This document shows positions 23,788 through 35,879 of a stretch of 64,000 nt of DNA, in pieces (positions within the stretch are counted from its first letter, which is position 1; each line of letters opens with the position of its first letter). The DNA comes from Chiua virens. Taxonomy: Eukaryota > Basidiomycota > Agaricomycetes > Boletales > Boletaceae. The stretch is from assembly GCA_019787685.1 (NCBI GenBank), contig JAHNUO010000009.1:62001-126000 (forward strand). Direction: 5' to 3'. The position numbers were made by a program, and so were the translations under genes. The notes under the pieces are model-generated. The model did no database searches, was not told the DNA's origin, and was given only the letters and a program-made list of their open reading frames with translations.

Positions 23788-24863
23788 GGTAACGAAGAAC
23801 GAGTAGTGAGGACGTATTTCAACACCTATAAACGTTCCAACGAGATCTCCCAGTTATCCCCGCAAGCAACCGGATCCGGATTTATAGGCCCAGCCATAAC
23901 CGAACCGAAATTGATCCAGCCAGGGCTCCAAGTGGGAACTTCTCCAAAATTGGAGCTACATGCAGCATGCGACACGCCTTGGGCGCAAATGCACTCGCCT
24001 ACTTGGCAGACATATAGCCTTGCGTTTTACATGTTGCATGTCAAATAGAGCAGAGAGGTACCACTCACCGTTTGCGCAGTTACACCACTGCGGTGGGTCC
24101 AAAAACTAAATAACCGGGCTGGTCTGTACCCGGCCCGGGAATGCTGAAAGCCAATTGGGGGGTTTCGACAACGTTGGATCGCAAAGCCCAACTAAGGTAA
24201 CAAGTTGTGCTCGGACCTTCCAAGAATACTTGCGATGCAGCACCCTGAACGGTCCCTTCACCCTGGGTTAAGGGCGCAGGCGTCGAGGACCCGTGGACAG
24301 ATGTTGCTTCCTATTCCTGTCAGTGTATGTGCTACTTCGCAGTCTGATGGCAAAAGTAAGTCCATGACTCCGCTTCAAAGAATCTGAGTACTAGAGGTAC
24401 CAACCTACGTTATTACTAGTACGTAACTTGAGCTTGAATATTCAAGTTGGACGTTAAACGTTGAACGTTGAACTTAAACTTTGTTCCCCATTAGTAATTA
24501 GTAGATTGGATATTAATCTTGACCGCATCCGAGCACAGCTATGCGACTATACAATGTAGTAATAGTACACATGTGTTCGCCAGCAATCTCGGCAAAGGCA
24601 TCGACTGTCGCTGGTCATCGCCTACAATAGACTCGGCATCTGCGACTCAGAATTAGATGCGGGTTCAAGGGTGTAATCTGGTTGATTGCCCAAAGTCATA
24701 CTTGAAAATCGTCCCTCACAACGTGCGCATCAGCAAGATCTGAACACAAACAACTTACGTTCAAAACGACAACGGACGGCCACAAACGAAAATAAATAAC
24801 ATTAGAACCAGAATCGCTTCCCGGCGGAATACGGGATATCGTCCAATTCAGAACCCCTCGCTC
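23788..24863. other. Intergenic, no gene recognised
   Basis: This stretch separates the start of the giant gene from the 3' end of the ketoacyl reductase gene. It contains a palindromic CTTGAATATTCAAG and short GTTGAAC direct repeats near 24430-24475, but no coding frame with support. Confidence 0.5.
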
Positions 24864-26263
24864 CTACTGTTTCTTCGCTTCTCGCTCCAGCTTTCTTAAA
24901 GTACGACGGCGGACATCTTTGAGCGACTTGTGGGTATGAGAGATGAACATGGACTTCCATCCGACAACGTGAATGAAGTAATCGACCAAGGCATGACTCC
25001 AGAACGGTGTAATAGTACCAGGTCGGTCGGACATGGCTGCTCCGCACGACAACTCGATTTTATTCAACACGGAGCGGACGTAGGCTGAAGGTGTCGGTAC
25101 CAGTGCGGTCGACCTCCTAATCCCGGACATTTTTGAGACCTAAGAATGTAAGGTGAGGAAAGAAGGGAGGGAGGGAGGAAAAGAGAAACGGACAACATAG
25201 TATGTGTTCAGATGTTGGACGACGACATTGTGTGCCCGGACTTCCTCTTGGAGTGCGCTCGTGAAGGTTGTTAAGAATGCTTTGCTACCTGAGTAGGGTG
25301 CTAGCATGGGGGAAGCAACCTGACCAGCAAAAGACCCAATTTTTAGTATTAACCCGCATTTTCTACAAAAGATCGTTCGTTAGAGTCGTTGGACAACTAC
25401 ACGGGGAATAGCTGACCGTTTAATCATACCAGGAAGCACGGCGCGCGTGACACGGACTGTGCCGTTGATGTTAATAGCGATGATGTCTTCATTTTCTTGC
25501 TCTTCCGTTTCGGCGAAATATGTCGGCATCGCGTGCGACTTGCCAACATTATTCACTGCCATCAGGATAACCGCCGGTCAGTGAAGCATAGCGAAGCACA
25601 AAAGGGGAAGGGTACCAACCAAGGACGCCGACGTCCAAGGCATCGACAGTGGATTTGAATGCATCAAGGGCTGCTGCATCATTTTTCGCGAAATCGATCA
25701 ATTGAATTCGAGTTTCTATCTTGCCTGACGTTTTGCGCGCTACAAACATGATATCAGCAGCGTATATGCACGTCACAAAAGGAACATACCAATTTCAGCA
25801 GCAACGGAAGACAATGCAGCCTCATTGCGTGCGACAAGCAGGATGCTGAAACCCGCAGAGGCCAATTGCAAGGCAAACTCCTTTCCAATACCGTCAGATG
25901 CACCAGTGATGACTGTGGACGCTGAATTTGAGGGGGGAATGGGAATTTTCAACACACGACACACCTGCCCAAGCGCCTTTGTTTGCACCAAATTTCTTGA
26001 GCTAAAAAAGAGTATGTCAGCGTCACCTTGACGTGTATAATACTCATACGCACATCTGTTCCAGGCAAAACAAAGGTTTGGGCAAGGACAAGCAGTGTTT
26101 TGAGCAAGAAACGCGCGACGGTAAATGCACCGATGGAGAAAATGAGACCAAACGTCCATGGACATGCGGTAACTACATATCTAGCCTTTAAAAACATATT
26201 CAAATCATATTCAGGTACAGACACACCTCGTTCAGAAAGCCATGTACGAAGGCAAACGGACAT
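24864..26263 (-). CDS. IFA38: Very-long-chain 3-oxoacyl-CoA reductase (SDR family)
   Basis: Seven exons (26054-26263, 25965-26001, 25790-25921, 25620-25739, 25417-25555, 25194-25362, 24864-25139) give 360 aa. The enzyme reduces 3-ketoacyl-CoA with NADPH in the ER membrane elongase cycle, feeding sphingolipid very-long-chain acids. Visible landmarks are an N-terminal hydrophobic anchor, [12 protein letters not shown], the cofactor motif [23 protein letters not shown] with the catalytic Ser, and PYSGSK with the Tyr and Lys. Further along are [23 protein letters not shown], and a basic Lys-rich C-terminus that could serve ER retention. The first about 28 residues are an uncertain extension; a later start or a 42-nt intron is possible. 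All catalytic residues are present. Confidence 0.92.
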
Positions 26264-27192
26264 TTTGGTCTAGGGTCAATGGTCAACGCCTTATGTAATC
26301 TGCGCCTATCAATTCAACAGAAAGTCATGGTCACGTGCTGTTGGATTACATAATAGCTACTAGCTTTGTACGATGTAAGTTATGTTCTGCAATATCATTG
26401 ATAAAATGACAATATGTTTCAGGCCGCAACTCCGTAATGTGATCATGAGTATCTATTATTATCTCCCATATATTTTGGAGGTTATCTTGAAGTGAGTGAT
26501 TGCATCCCAGGCGCCAGTGGCCCAATCATTTTGTCCATAGGCATGAGGACCTAAGGCAGAACAGTCACGAAATAGGAATATTACTCGGCAAGCCACTGGC
26601 AGCAACTTGAAGTTACATACTTATCACTGTGCAACTTGTTGCAAGATGCTTGACATACTGTTCCCGATCGTGTTTCGAGGACTCGCCATGCGGTCCCGGG
26701 GACTTCAAGAAGATCTTGCCACCATTGGTGAATCTGATATGGCGCCAACGGCGGCATCGCGATTAAGCACATAATTTCTCGTACCACACAGCCCAACAGT
26801 TTCATCCTCGTAGTGAGAATTGCAACATTGTGGGACTGCTTCGCTGGCACATTACAGGGATTCGTTCAGTTTGTCTGCTTTCCGCTGACATTCGCGGCAA
26901 ACATTGTAGTCCTTGGCGAATTGCAATTCTGAATTCACTATAGTACTATGTACCAAGTACCTTATCTTACGACTTACTGAAATGATACAACGGAATGTGC
27001 TGCGAAAGATCCTACACGATGCCAATGGGAAAGCATGTCGGGTATTCCAATCCCTTGACAATATAAGCCCAGTATGAGAAAAATCCAGAAACGAACGACG
27101 CAGTGGATCGAATGCGTAGCAAATGCAAGACGATACTTGAAATAGAAAATCACCTTTCTGAGAATTCGCGAGGTATGGCTCTAGTAGTCACC
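26264..27192. other. Intergenic, no gene recognised
   Basis: Short frames at 26581-27061 on the minus strand lack motifs and splice partners. The left end must hold the promoter of the ketoacyl reductase gene. Confidence 0.4.
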
Positions 27193-28756
27193 TCACACTG
27201 CCAGCGCGACATGTTTGCATTCTACACGCTCGGAGTTCTTGGGTGAGCCATCAGAGACGTCCCCAACGTTCGGGACTTTTATGGTGTGCGACGAAGAAGT
27301 GATCCCCGACCCCTCAACATCCACAGAAAGCCAGGCTATTGCAGCGCTCTGTACAGGGATTGAACGAAGCAACACTCGAAAACGGATAAGCAGCTTACCG
27401 GCCTGTTCATTTCATAGGTAGCGTCCATCTCTGCCTTGATCGTATCGCGGGTAAGCAGAGTGTCCATGAGGGTCTTCCAACAAGGCTCGAATCAGCGAAT
27501 AGCAATCCCACGCACTAGCTATACCCACGTTTGTGTAAATACGACCAATGGGGAAAGCGAACGTGCTGTACAAGTACATCTTCGGAGCAGCAGCGAATGC
27601 GATCAAATCGCCGAGGGAGAAGATCCCGGCGAAGAGACCTGTCTGAATGGCACCGCGAATAAGTCGGTTTATAACGTTGTCCGTCCTGCGGAAACCACCT
27701 CGCCACCGAACGAAGATGATGACCAAAGTCGCTTGTAATTAAAAATGAGTACCGAGCGTTGCGCATCTCACAATAAACGAACATACTAGTTATGAATGCA
27801 TCTATAGCAACTTGCAAGCATAGCCAGACTATTACCATCCGCGTAAGACGTGGCAGCTCCGAAATGCTGAACGATCTCATTAGTTTCGTAGATAAAAAAT
27901 CATTCGGGCAACTTACACGGTGATGACCATAGATTCGATGCTGATAACCACGCCCAATATTGCCGTTGGGATTGCTAGGACGATGACTATGCCACACAAG
28001 AATCTGCTACCAGTTAAACGTCGAATCCTAAGACACTGCTGAGATTGACTTTGAAAGGAGATAATTATGATACTTGCCTATACCCAAGATATACCTGAGT
28101 CACCACGGCAGCAAGCGCAGTAGTGAGAGGGCTTAATGGATATGGCCATACACCCCCTTCAAAGCCGTTAGAACACGCTGGAACGGCAACACCGTCACTC
28201 ACTTTCAAGCGCATCTGGTTTACCATAATTCGTCACGCTGGAATTCACTCAGTCATGAATATAAAACATGAATTGACAAGTCACTAACGTATAATAGTAT
28301 GCCATGTAGATGAGTCTGACAGCCAATCAAGTCGTGTACGGAACCAGATCGAGAGGACTCACGCGGCGCTGTAGAACGTATCCAATGCGAATAGGAAGAA
28401 CACCATCAACCTGAAATCGTTCCTGATTTAAGAAAATATACTGGCACTGGCCCTCGACCGACCTTATAACTAGCCGGTCATTGAATTCTAGGAGGAGGTA
28501 TGAGTATTGTAGATGAGAGCTTACTTGATGATACTTACTCCTCCAATAGTAGGCTGCGAACTGGTACGTAACAAGACCATACAGGAAGGTATTGACTTGG
28601 TTGGCAACGGATGAGCGACGTCGGTGACAGAAACACTAACACCCACTAAATACGCCGATTAGGAGGCAACCTGACGGGAATATAAAAATCCGTTAATGGC
28701 GGCCCGAACTGTCACTTGAACCGTCACATACCGATCGTCGAGTCATACTCCCCCAT
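27193..28756 (-). CDS. DUF6534-family multi-pass membrane protein
   Basis: About a dozen short exons give about 314 aa beginning MGEYDSTIG. Around seven hydrophobic segments are visible. Landmarks of this agaricomycete family are GCLLIGVF, NTFLYGLVTYQFAAYY, LMVFFLFALDTFYS, AYYYTVTNYGKPDAL, VIIFVRWRGGFRRTD, NRLIRGAIQTGLFAG and FAFPIGRIYTN(TLMDTLLTR). A hydrophilic, Ser/Val-rich cytoplasmic tail follows to the stop at 27193. Function is unknown; a receptor-like topology is often proposed but unproven. One intron (28028-28077) has a GC donor (AG|GCAAGT). A close intact paralogue lies at 49573-51206 in the opposite orientation, and relics lie between them. Confidence 0.85.
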
Positions 28757-31293
28757 TCCTGCTACGACCAGAAGAATTGGATCAGAAGAAAGATTCTGAG
28801 GGAAGGGGAGAGGGAGATGACTGATTCTTCTTGACTCATCGCGATATATGAAGGATTGGCCGAGTCTGTTTTTTTCTCCCTATTTGTATATAATTTGATA
28901 GGAAGCAGTGAAGTTTTTTTTTTTCATTCAAACCTGTTACATAATACAGAAGCAGGTTTTCGGGCCCTTTGCGGCTACTCTGCCGAAAGACAAACAAAAA
29001 AATGAAAGTTGGAAGATGAAGCCAACTCTTCGAGGAGCGCTCGTCAAGTTTCAATGTCAGCCCAAATCCATGGCCCATCGATAGACTTAGGGAGTAATCT
29101 AGAACCCGACTCTTCAAAGGCAACCCCCGTCAGTTGGTTGCGACAGGAAAAGGGTCGAGTCAAGCGTCGGAAGCGTGTAAAACGACCATTCAATCCTTTT
29201 TTCACAAGAACAGGGGGTTCGAGCACTTACAACTCCGTGTGGGTCCCAATTTATCGGAAAACTCCGCCGTTTTTCACGATTTGTCTTAACCCTGAGGCTG
29301 AGCGCTGTGTACTGCGTTACTAATTGATTTGTGAACTTTGATAATTTAGACGTCCGATAAGGCGTGCCCCCACGTCATGATGAGCGACATGGAATATTAG
29401 TATTGAAGGTGTGTGCTCCACTCATTGCAAGCGGGCCAATCAAAAAGCGCTACCGCCTCATCGAATTTCCGCTCCAACAACCCCCCTGAAGTACATTGCA
29501 TCTAAATCATCATCTCGAAGGGACTCTTTTATGTCACGGGTACAGCCAACTCCCCTTTTGCTACCACGGTCTCTGATGCTCACTGATCGAGTCTCAGATC
29601 TGAAGATCTGACCACCTGGCCGACTGGAAAGGTTCTTGCACCCCGTCACATGCCTTTCTGCAAAGAAGTACTGCAATTTTTGCCCTCTCACTGACCAGTT
29701 CATTGAGAGATAACAAAGGGCGCAGTCAATTCATTAATGCGCATGCCACGCACATCAGCAAAATGTCCATGGTCTGACTGCACTTATGCAGCTTGAGCCA
29801 TTACAAAATACTACCACACAGGACCATACTTTGTTGCAAAACACTAAATACTTTGTCTGCACTATATTTTAATGAAAAGAAAGCTTCTATACATATTTTT
29901 GGATAAGTTCAGAGATGTTCTGATGATTGGCCAAGGCCATATTAGCCGACCAAGTGCATAAGAGTCAGTAAGACCGGATTAAGACAGAAAAGTCCCATGA
30001 CATTTTGCTGATGCATGTGGGCACAGGCCCAAGTGGAATGGAGGACTATCCTTCAATGACAGATATACAGGTTCAGGAGGGACGAGAATCGGACATGACC
30101 ACCATGTGTACCTGCCCCAGCTGCCAGTGATGCTTCTCACAAGGGGCTGGTAACCGTCAAACGTTTGAACCTGTGCCAGCTGTTGGACCACAGGCCAGAC
30201 ATGCCAATGGGGGAAATGTAGCCTATTAGTCAACTGTTCAGATGAGCCCTCCACAATCACTGTCACCATTGACGTTGCATCCAAGACAGGTTGGTTCTTT
30301 TATGTAAGAGCACACTGGACAGTGGTCATGCAATGGTATCTTTGGTCACCTCATTGTATTTCAATGAAACCGGCATACTCTAGTTTGTAGGGCCTCTTAG
30401 ATCCTCTGGTTGCTTGTGCACACCAAGATTCTGAATTTCTGTTCGCAATAAAACATGAATCTGCTTAGGACTCGTGTTTGTTTCGCTGTTGAGCATATTG
30501 TGTCACCTCAGTTTCGCCTTCTGTTATGGTCAACGGTTGCGTCCCTCCACTTGTGTGTATCTTATCCACTGCGCATGCAGCACAATGGCTGCGTCGATCC
30601 ATTGCACCACACCTGACCCACTATATATACAGCACCCAGCACATACAGCCACCGCTTACATAAGCATAGGTACATCATTCACTGTACTTGTAGTTTTTAG
30701 TGACAACATACTACAAGTCTTTTAGACAGACAACCAGTTTCCTAATACCATCATGTATGGTGACAGTACTGACTCATCTGTGAGCATATCTTGTATGACC
30801 CCAAGCATGCTTGTCTGCTCGCTGACAACTGATCAGGCATCCAGTGTGGCAAGAGGAGAGACACAGTCGCTGCCTGCCAGTCATGTTGTGAAGGTGGATG
30901 TACTATGGACGGCAGCGAACTTGAAGGTCACCAGTAAATCGATTCAACACAACGCAGAATCTTCAAAGTCAGCAGAACATGTGGAGAAGAAGGACAAGGA
31001 GGACAAGATAGCAAGATAGTTGATCTCTTCAAGTTTCCAGCCCAGATCAAGCTCATGCACCTGGAATTTCTCACATAAACATAGTTTTGGATTGAAGTAG
31101 TGTACAATGTGGCGAGATCTACCCAACTCAAAAGTCATTCGTGCAAAAACAACAATGAAATAATTCATACTTGGCGTAATTGATGCAGGATAATATTTGA
31201 ATCATTTGCCATCTGGCATTGCTCAGAAGTTCCATGCCTCATCTCAGACCACAAATTAGACAGCCTTTGGTTTCACTGGGCTCGTCAGGTGAG
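28757..31293. other. Long stretch without a recognised gene
   Basis: Frames at 28836-29323, 29411-29703, 30474-30725 and 30753-31019 show no family motif and no convincing splice network. The sequence is AT-richer and likely consists of decayed repeats adjoining the LTR at 31294. No tRNA or rRNA pattern was found by eye. Confidence 0.4.
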
Positions 31294-31960
31294 TGTTACA
31301 ATTTCTTTCTTTCGCTTCACTTGTACTACTTCACTTCACTCGATACTTCAGTATCCTTGTACGTTCATCCATACTCGTTTCTCTTTCACCTTACGTAACC
31401 CCACACTGGCTTTACCTGAGTGCTTACTCTTTTCCTTTCACGTCATCATCTGATGGCTTTGCATTTGTCATTTCATCTTCATCATCGTCCACTGCCATCA
31501 CATCGTACGATTCCTCCTTTTGGCCTTTATCCCTTCTGCTCTTCTTGGCCACCCATTTCAGTCTCTTGGTCTGTGCCCCTTTCTTGTAGTATAAATACCT
31601 CACAGCAATACTCCTGTACCCTAGTCTTGATCTCCGCAATCTAGCTGAGTATCTCTGCTCCACTCGCCACAGCACCTGTGACCACTTGACCGGACTACTC
31701 TTAGTCCTACTTGAACACTCAGACTCACCGTAGTCAACCCTCAACCCTCAACTGTCCCTCGGGTATAGATTCCCAACCGGACAACTCTCAGCAATGCCTG
31801 AGTTTTCACTCGTCTCTCTGGTAGCAATCTGCTGACCAGAAACCCTCGTTCAACTCTTCAGCGCACCATGTATCAAGTGGTGGTTGTTTGAGTTATCACA
31901 GCCACTTGGTACTTAGTGCTTTTGTAGCTACACTAGGTCCTACCTGGAACTATCGTAACA
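31294..31960 (+). mobile_element. Solo LTR (667 bp)
   Basis: It begins TGTTACAATT and ends CGTAACA, so the ends form the TG...CA inverted termini typical of LTRs (TGTTAC/GTAACA). Flanks are GTGAG on the left and GCGAG on the right, a 5-bp target-site duplication with one mismatch. The last about 400 bp are clearly homologous to the end of the LTR at 32486-34130, including a TATAAATA box. No internal retroelement sequence is attached, hence a solo LTR. Confidence 0.8.
31590..31597 (+). promoter_or_regulatory. TATA box of the solo LTR
   Basis: TATAAATA in the same position relative to the LTR end as in the second LTR copy; the presumed start of the retroelement transcript. Confidence 0.5.
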
Positions 31961-32485
31961 GCGAGCAGTCAGGAATCTCTTCAAGCATTTTGACTTCCAT
32001 GGAATGTGGTATGGAAGTAGTCACCAAGGATTCGGTGTCCATAAGCTTCCAAGTCATTGCAGTACTCTTTAAACATAAGTAACTCCCCGGTGAATGAAGC
32101 TGAGTCGCTGCTGTTGGGGTGTCCATTTGTGCTTTGATAAATCACATTGGCAACACTCACACTGTGTAGATGTGACCAGTGGGGAAGGCAAACATGCCAC
32201 ATGGATTTGTGCTGAGTTGAGAGTACAGTGAAAGAAATCAGATCGCCCAGGGCAAACAGACCCGCAAACAGACTTGTCTGAACGACACCGTGAATGAGTC
32301 AGTTAAGAACAGTATCATGTTGTAGGGCTAGGATTAAAAGAGCATGCTGATGATGAAATGTATCCATAGTGACTTGCATGGATAACCAGGTGGTTGCGAG
32401 AGGGGTGATATGGGGGAGCTCAGATATCCTAAAAGTTTATGATCAGTTTGTTTTGATTTTCAAATTGCAAAGCCTACATATTAAC

Positions 32486-34130
32486 TGTTACAATTCATCT
32501 TTTTCTGCTATTTCTTTGCTATTTTCACTATGCTCGGTACTACAGGTACCTCCTACATTCAATCCACAAGGCTTACTCTTGCCTCGGATTACTCAGCAAG
32601 GGCTTAACCCTTTGCCCCATTTACCTTTTCCTTCTTTGATCTGATTACACAACTCCAGCCCAACCCGTTGTAGGAGTCAATGACCCCTTGAGGTGATAAA
32701 CCCGTGTTCCCGCTTTGTTTACAGGATGCCCGGATTGCCCATATCGATTGTCCTACCCGTCCGTCGTGATCCCGTGTCCATCCGAGTGGATCCAACCCAT
32801 ATTAGTATGTTTTGTTCTTTGTTCCTACACGTTTTCGCGCGAGGTGACCGAATCAGGTTGCTCGATCGGGATCGCACGACGTACACTAATCAACTCTCTT
32901 TTGTCCAATTTCTATTTTATTTCGTACCTTCTTAGATTTTTTTAGACGGTTCCGTGTTATCGACACGTATCCGATTGGTTATAAGGAACGGATAGTCGGG
33001 TCGTACGACGTTTTAAAGGTAGTCCATTGATTCACGGATCAAACCTTATCCCACCTTGACAGAACATTGTTTTCCTTTTCACGGGTCGATCTCCATGAGA
33101 GTTGGCTCCGTATACGTACGCTTCCCTTATTTATTTGATACTTTATCCGCTGTAAAAGTCCTGGGGAATACCTGAGACTATAAAATTAGTGTTCGTAAAT
33201 AAAAATTTCATCTTTCGATCCCCGTTTTCTCTCGCATTCTAAGTTGCCTCGCCCGGTTATCTATCTTCTCTATCCACCCTTACTCATACTCGATCACCGT
33301 TGTGCTCGAGTCCCTGCCTTGTCGCCGAACTATCCGACTGTCCGCGTTTCGACCAGTTTTGTCGACCATCGTACGGTTTCACCCGGGAACGCGTCCGGAT
33401 TGCTTTCAAAGCTCCTGTCAACGCCTTGACACTTCGTCTCCAACCTCAGAACCCCTTGGGACGAGCCATACTTGCGCCCATCCCCTTTCTTTCTATCTGA
33501 CAGTTCTACTAACCCTGTTCCTGTCACACCAGCCCGTTCTTTATTTCTTCACCATTGTTCTGTCATCGCTTCTTATGTACCTTCTGCTTCCTGATCCAGT
33601 AGGGATCACTTTCACTTCTGCTGTCATTTGGACAGCTTCCATGTTTTACCTTTTACACTTTCATCCGTCCAGTGCTCCCGCCCCATACGACTCCTTTTGG
33701 CCCTTTGACTGTTCCACTCTTCCTGGCCCCCCTTTTGGACTGTTGGTCTGTGCACAATTCTCATAGTATAAATACCACGCAGTGATACTCCTGTACCTCA
33801 GTCTTGATCTATGCAATCTAGCTAGTATCACTGCTCCTCTTCAGGCTTAACCTCAGCCATCCCTCATCACTGCAACCAACGTCCAGCACCTCAGTCCACC
33901 CCAATTACAAGGGGCAGTCTTCAGTCCTTCGGGTATAGATTCCCAACAGGACGCTCTCAGCAATGCCTGAGTTCTAACTTGTCTCACTGGTAGCAATCCA
34001 CTGACCAGTAACCCTCCTTGAACTCTTTCAGCACACCACGTATCAAGTGGTGGTTGTTTGAGTTATCACAGCCACTTGGTACTTAGCACTTTTGCATCTA
34101 CACTAGGCCCTACCCGGGACTATCGTAACA
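32486..34130 (+). mobile_element. Solo LTR (1,645 bp) with 5-bp target duplication
   Basis: It starts TGTTACAATT and ends CGTAACA, with a perfect TTAAC target-site duplication on both sides (32481-32485 and 34131-34135). Its 3' 650 bp match the 667-bp LTR next door; the 5' about 1 kb is extra. Either the other copy is internally deleted or this one carries an insertion. It interrupts a DUF6534 relic. Confidence 0.85.
33767..33774 (+). promoter_or_regulatory. TATA box of the second LTR
   Basis: TATAAATA within the conserved part shared by both LTRs. Confidence 0.5.
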
Positions 34131-34976
34131 TTAACGACAAAAACCAGAATAGCTATGAGGATGGCCATGCCATATAAGAGATTGCTGCCAGTCAAACACA
34201 AGATCCTATCACATGGTAAGGATTAGTTTGAGGTTGGATTGGCATGCATATTAACTTGCCTATATCCTAGAAATAGTTGGGTCATCAAGGTGGCGAGTGC
34301 TATGCCCACTGGCAGAGAGTAAATCAGTATGGCCATTTCCATACTTTGTCAAAAAACCCAAGCTCTGAGTAGAAACTTGAACTGGGGGTTGGTAAAGGCT
34401 ACATACGTGGAATACCATATTAGATACATACATGGTTCTATAAAACAATTGAGCTACTTTCGAAATACTGTATCAAATCTATTGATGGTACTCACACAGC
34501 ACTGTGGAACATATCTAGAATGCAGAGAAGGAGTGCCATATACTTGGAATGGTTCATTCATCAGGACTGACAGATGTGAATTGGTAATTCACTGACTTTC
34601 TGGCAGATCCTCTGGAGGTGCATTTTGTGATGTTACTGCTTGCTGGGCCTGCCTCCAATCAAGGGTCCTGAGGACATATTTTCTTGGAACTTGGTCTCAG
34701 CCCACTCCTGACGCATTTTCAGTTCACTGATCCAGCTGGCCACCCATGATTGAATTTTGGGGTGAGGTACAAGTAAAAGAAAACATATTCAAGTAACTCC
34801 ACTTACTCATCTGATATCCAGAGAACTGGTATGTGACAAGACCATACCGTAGAAGTGTTCACTTGGATTGCAGCAGATCAGTGACATCAATGATAGACAA
34901 ATCCCCAAGACCTGGCACATGGCACTGGCAATATACCAATAGTATACCTATGGTTATGTAAGCAGTGGTTGTGCTA

Positions 34977-35603
34977 CTTACACCACGGGCACAGTTGAAT
35001 ATGTTGGTACAACTTAGCATATACAAATTTATCAACAAATTTTGCCTGGGAAACAAACTCAATTGACAATAAATATTGAAAAATGTATCCAGAAAATATA
35101 TTTGAATCTGATAGCAAAACTGAGGCTTCCAAAAGAGGATAAATAATAGTGCCAAACTCGGTTTGATAATCCAAGTCTGGGCATGATAAGAGTACTTATT
35201 CTACCTGCTTTTACTAAATATGAGCATCAAACTTATTTTATAAACAGATTCCACCTCAGTTACAGCAACATACCCTTACTGTCGTCACTAGCTGAGAATA
35301 TATTTGTCTAACCAAGGTGGAATCTGTTCATAAAATAAGTTTTATAATTACAATTAATAAAAATAGTTAGAATAAGTACTCTTATCATACCCAAACTTGG
35401 ATTATCAAACCGAGTTTGAATAATTTCGGCGCTATTATTCTTTCTCTTTTGGCAGCCTTAGTTTTGCCATCAAAGTTAAATACATTTTCTCAATATGTTT
35501 TTGAATATTTATTGCGAACTGAACTTGTTTCCGAGGCGGAATTTGTTGATAAATTTGCATACACTAAGTGGTATGAACATACTTGGCCGTGCCTGTGGTG
35601 TTA
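34977..35603. mobile_element. Foldback element with long inverted arms
   Basis: The left arm (34977-35254) is the reverse complement of the right arm (35316-35603) over about 280 bp, at roughly 80% identity by eye, around a loop of about 60 bp. The arms are AT-rich. Each arm reads outward into a related 62-66 codon frame: minus-strand 34974-35174 and plus-strand 35416-35604. Both end in a FVDKF(V/A)Y block and a CPWC/CLWC terminus. It resembles a foldback or MITE-like element, or an inverted duplication of a gene fragment. Confidence 0.75.
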
Positions 35604-35879
35604 GTCGAGATTGTGATCTCCAACAGGAACTGCGGATGATGTTGGGTTTTGGCTACGGTTTCGACCTCCATTGAAAATGGCTGGAATTTGTGCCATCACG
35701 AGTCATGACTCATGAATGTAGGCAACGGTAGAGCGAAAACAGCATGATAACATTCGGAATTGAAAATGAAAACTTGTACAGCTTAACAGGATTGTGCGAT
35801 GGGGTGGTGTACCGGAGGAAACAACTATAGACGAAAGCGACAGCGCAGTCGAAAAGAAACGGACTTGAGACAAAGAGAC

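Larger units (their letters stand above)
31961..34930 (-). pseudogene. DUF6534 relic split by an LTR
   Basis: Minus-strand remains of a DUF6534 gene lie on both sides of the LTR at 32486-34130. The 3' part (about 32030-32430) still encodes a degenerate FAFPTGHIYT match to the family FAFPIGRIYTN. The 5' part (34140-34900) contains counterparts of the middle exons and of the NTFLYGLVTYQF exon. Frames are broken throughout. It carries a roughly 180-bp insert near 34570-34750 that is absent from the intact paralogues but shared with the relic near 44.4 kb. Confidence 0.75.

Noticed and set aside
29411..29703. Paired frames on both strands and possible tRNA-like segment near 29600
   Set aside because: No cloverleaf or B-box consensus could be drawn; frames lack motifs.
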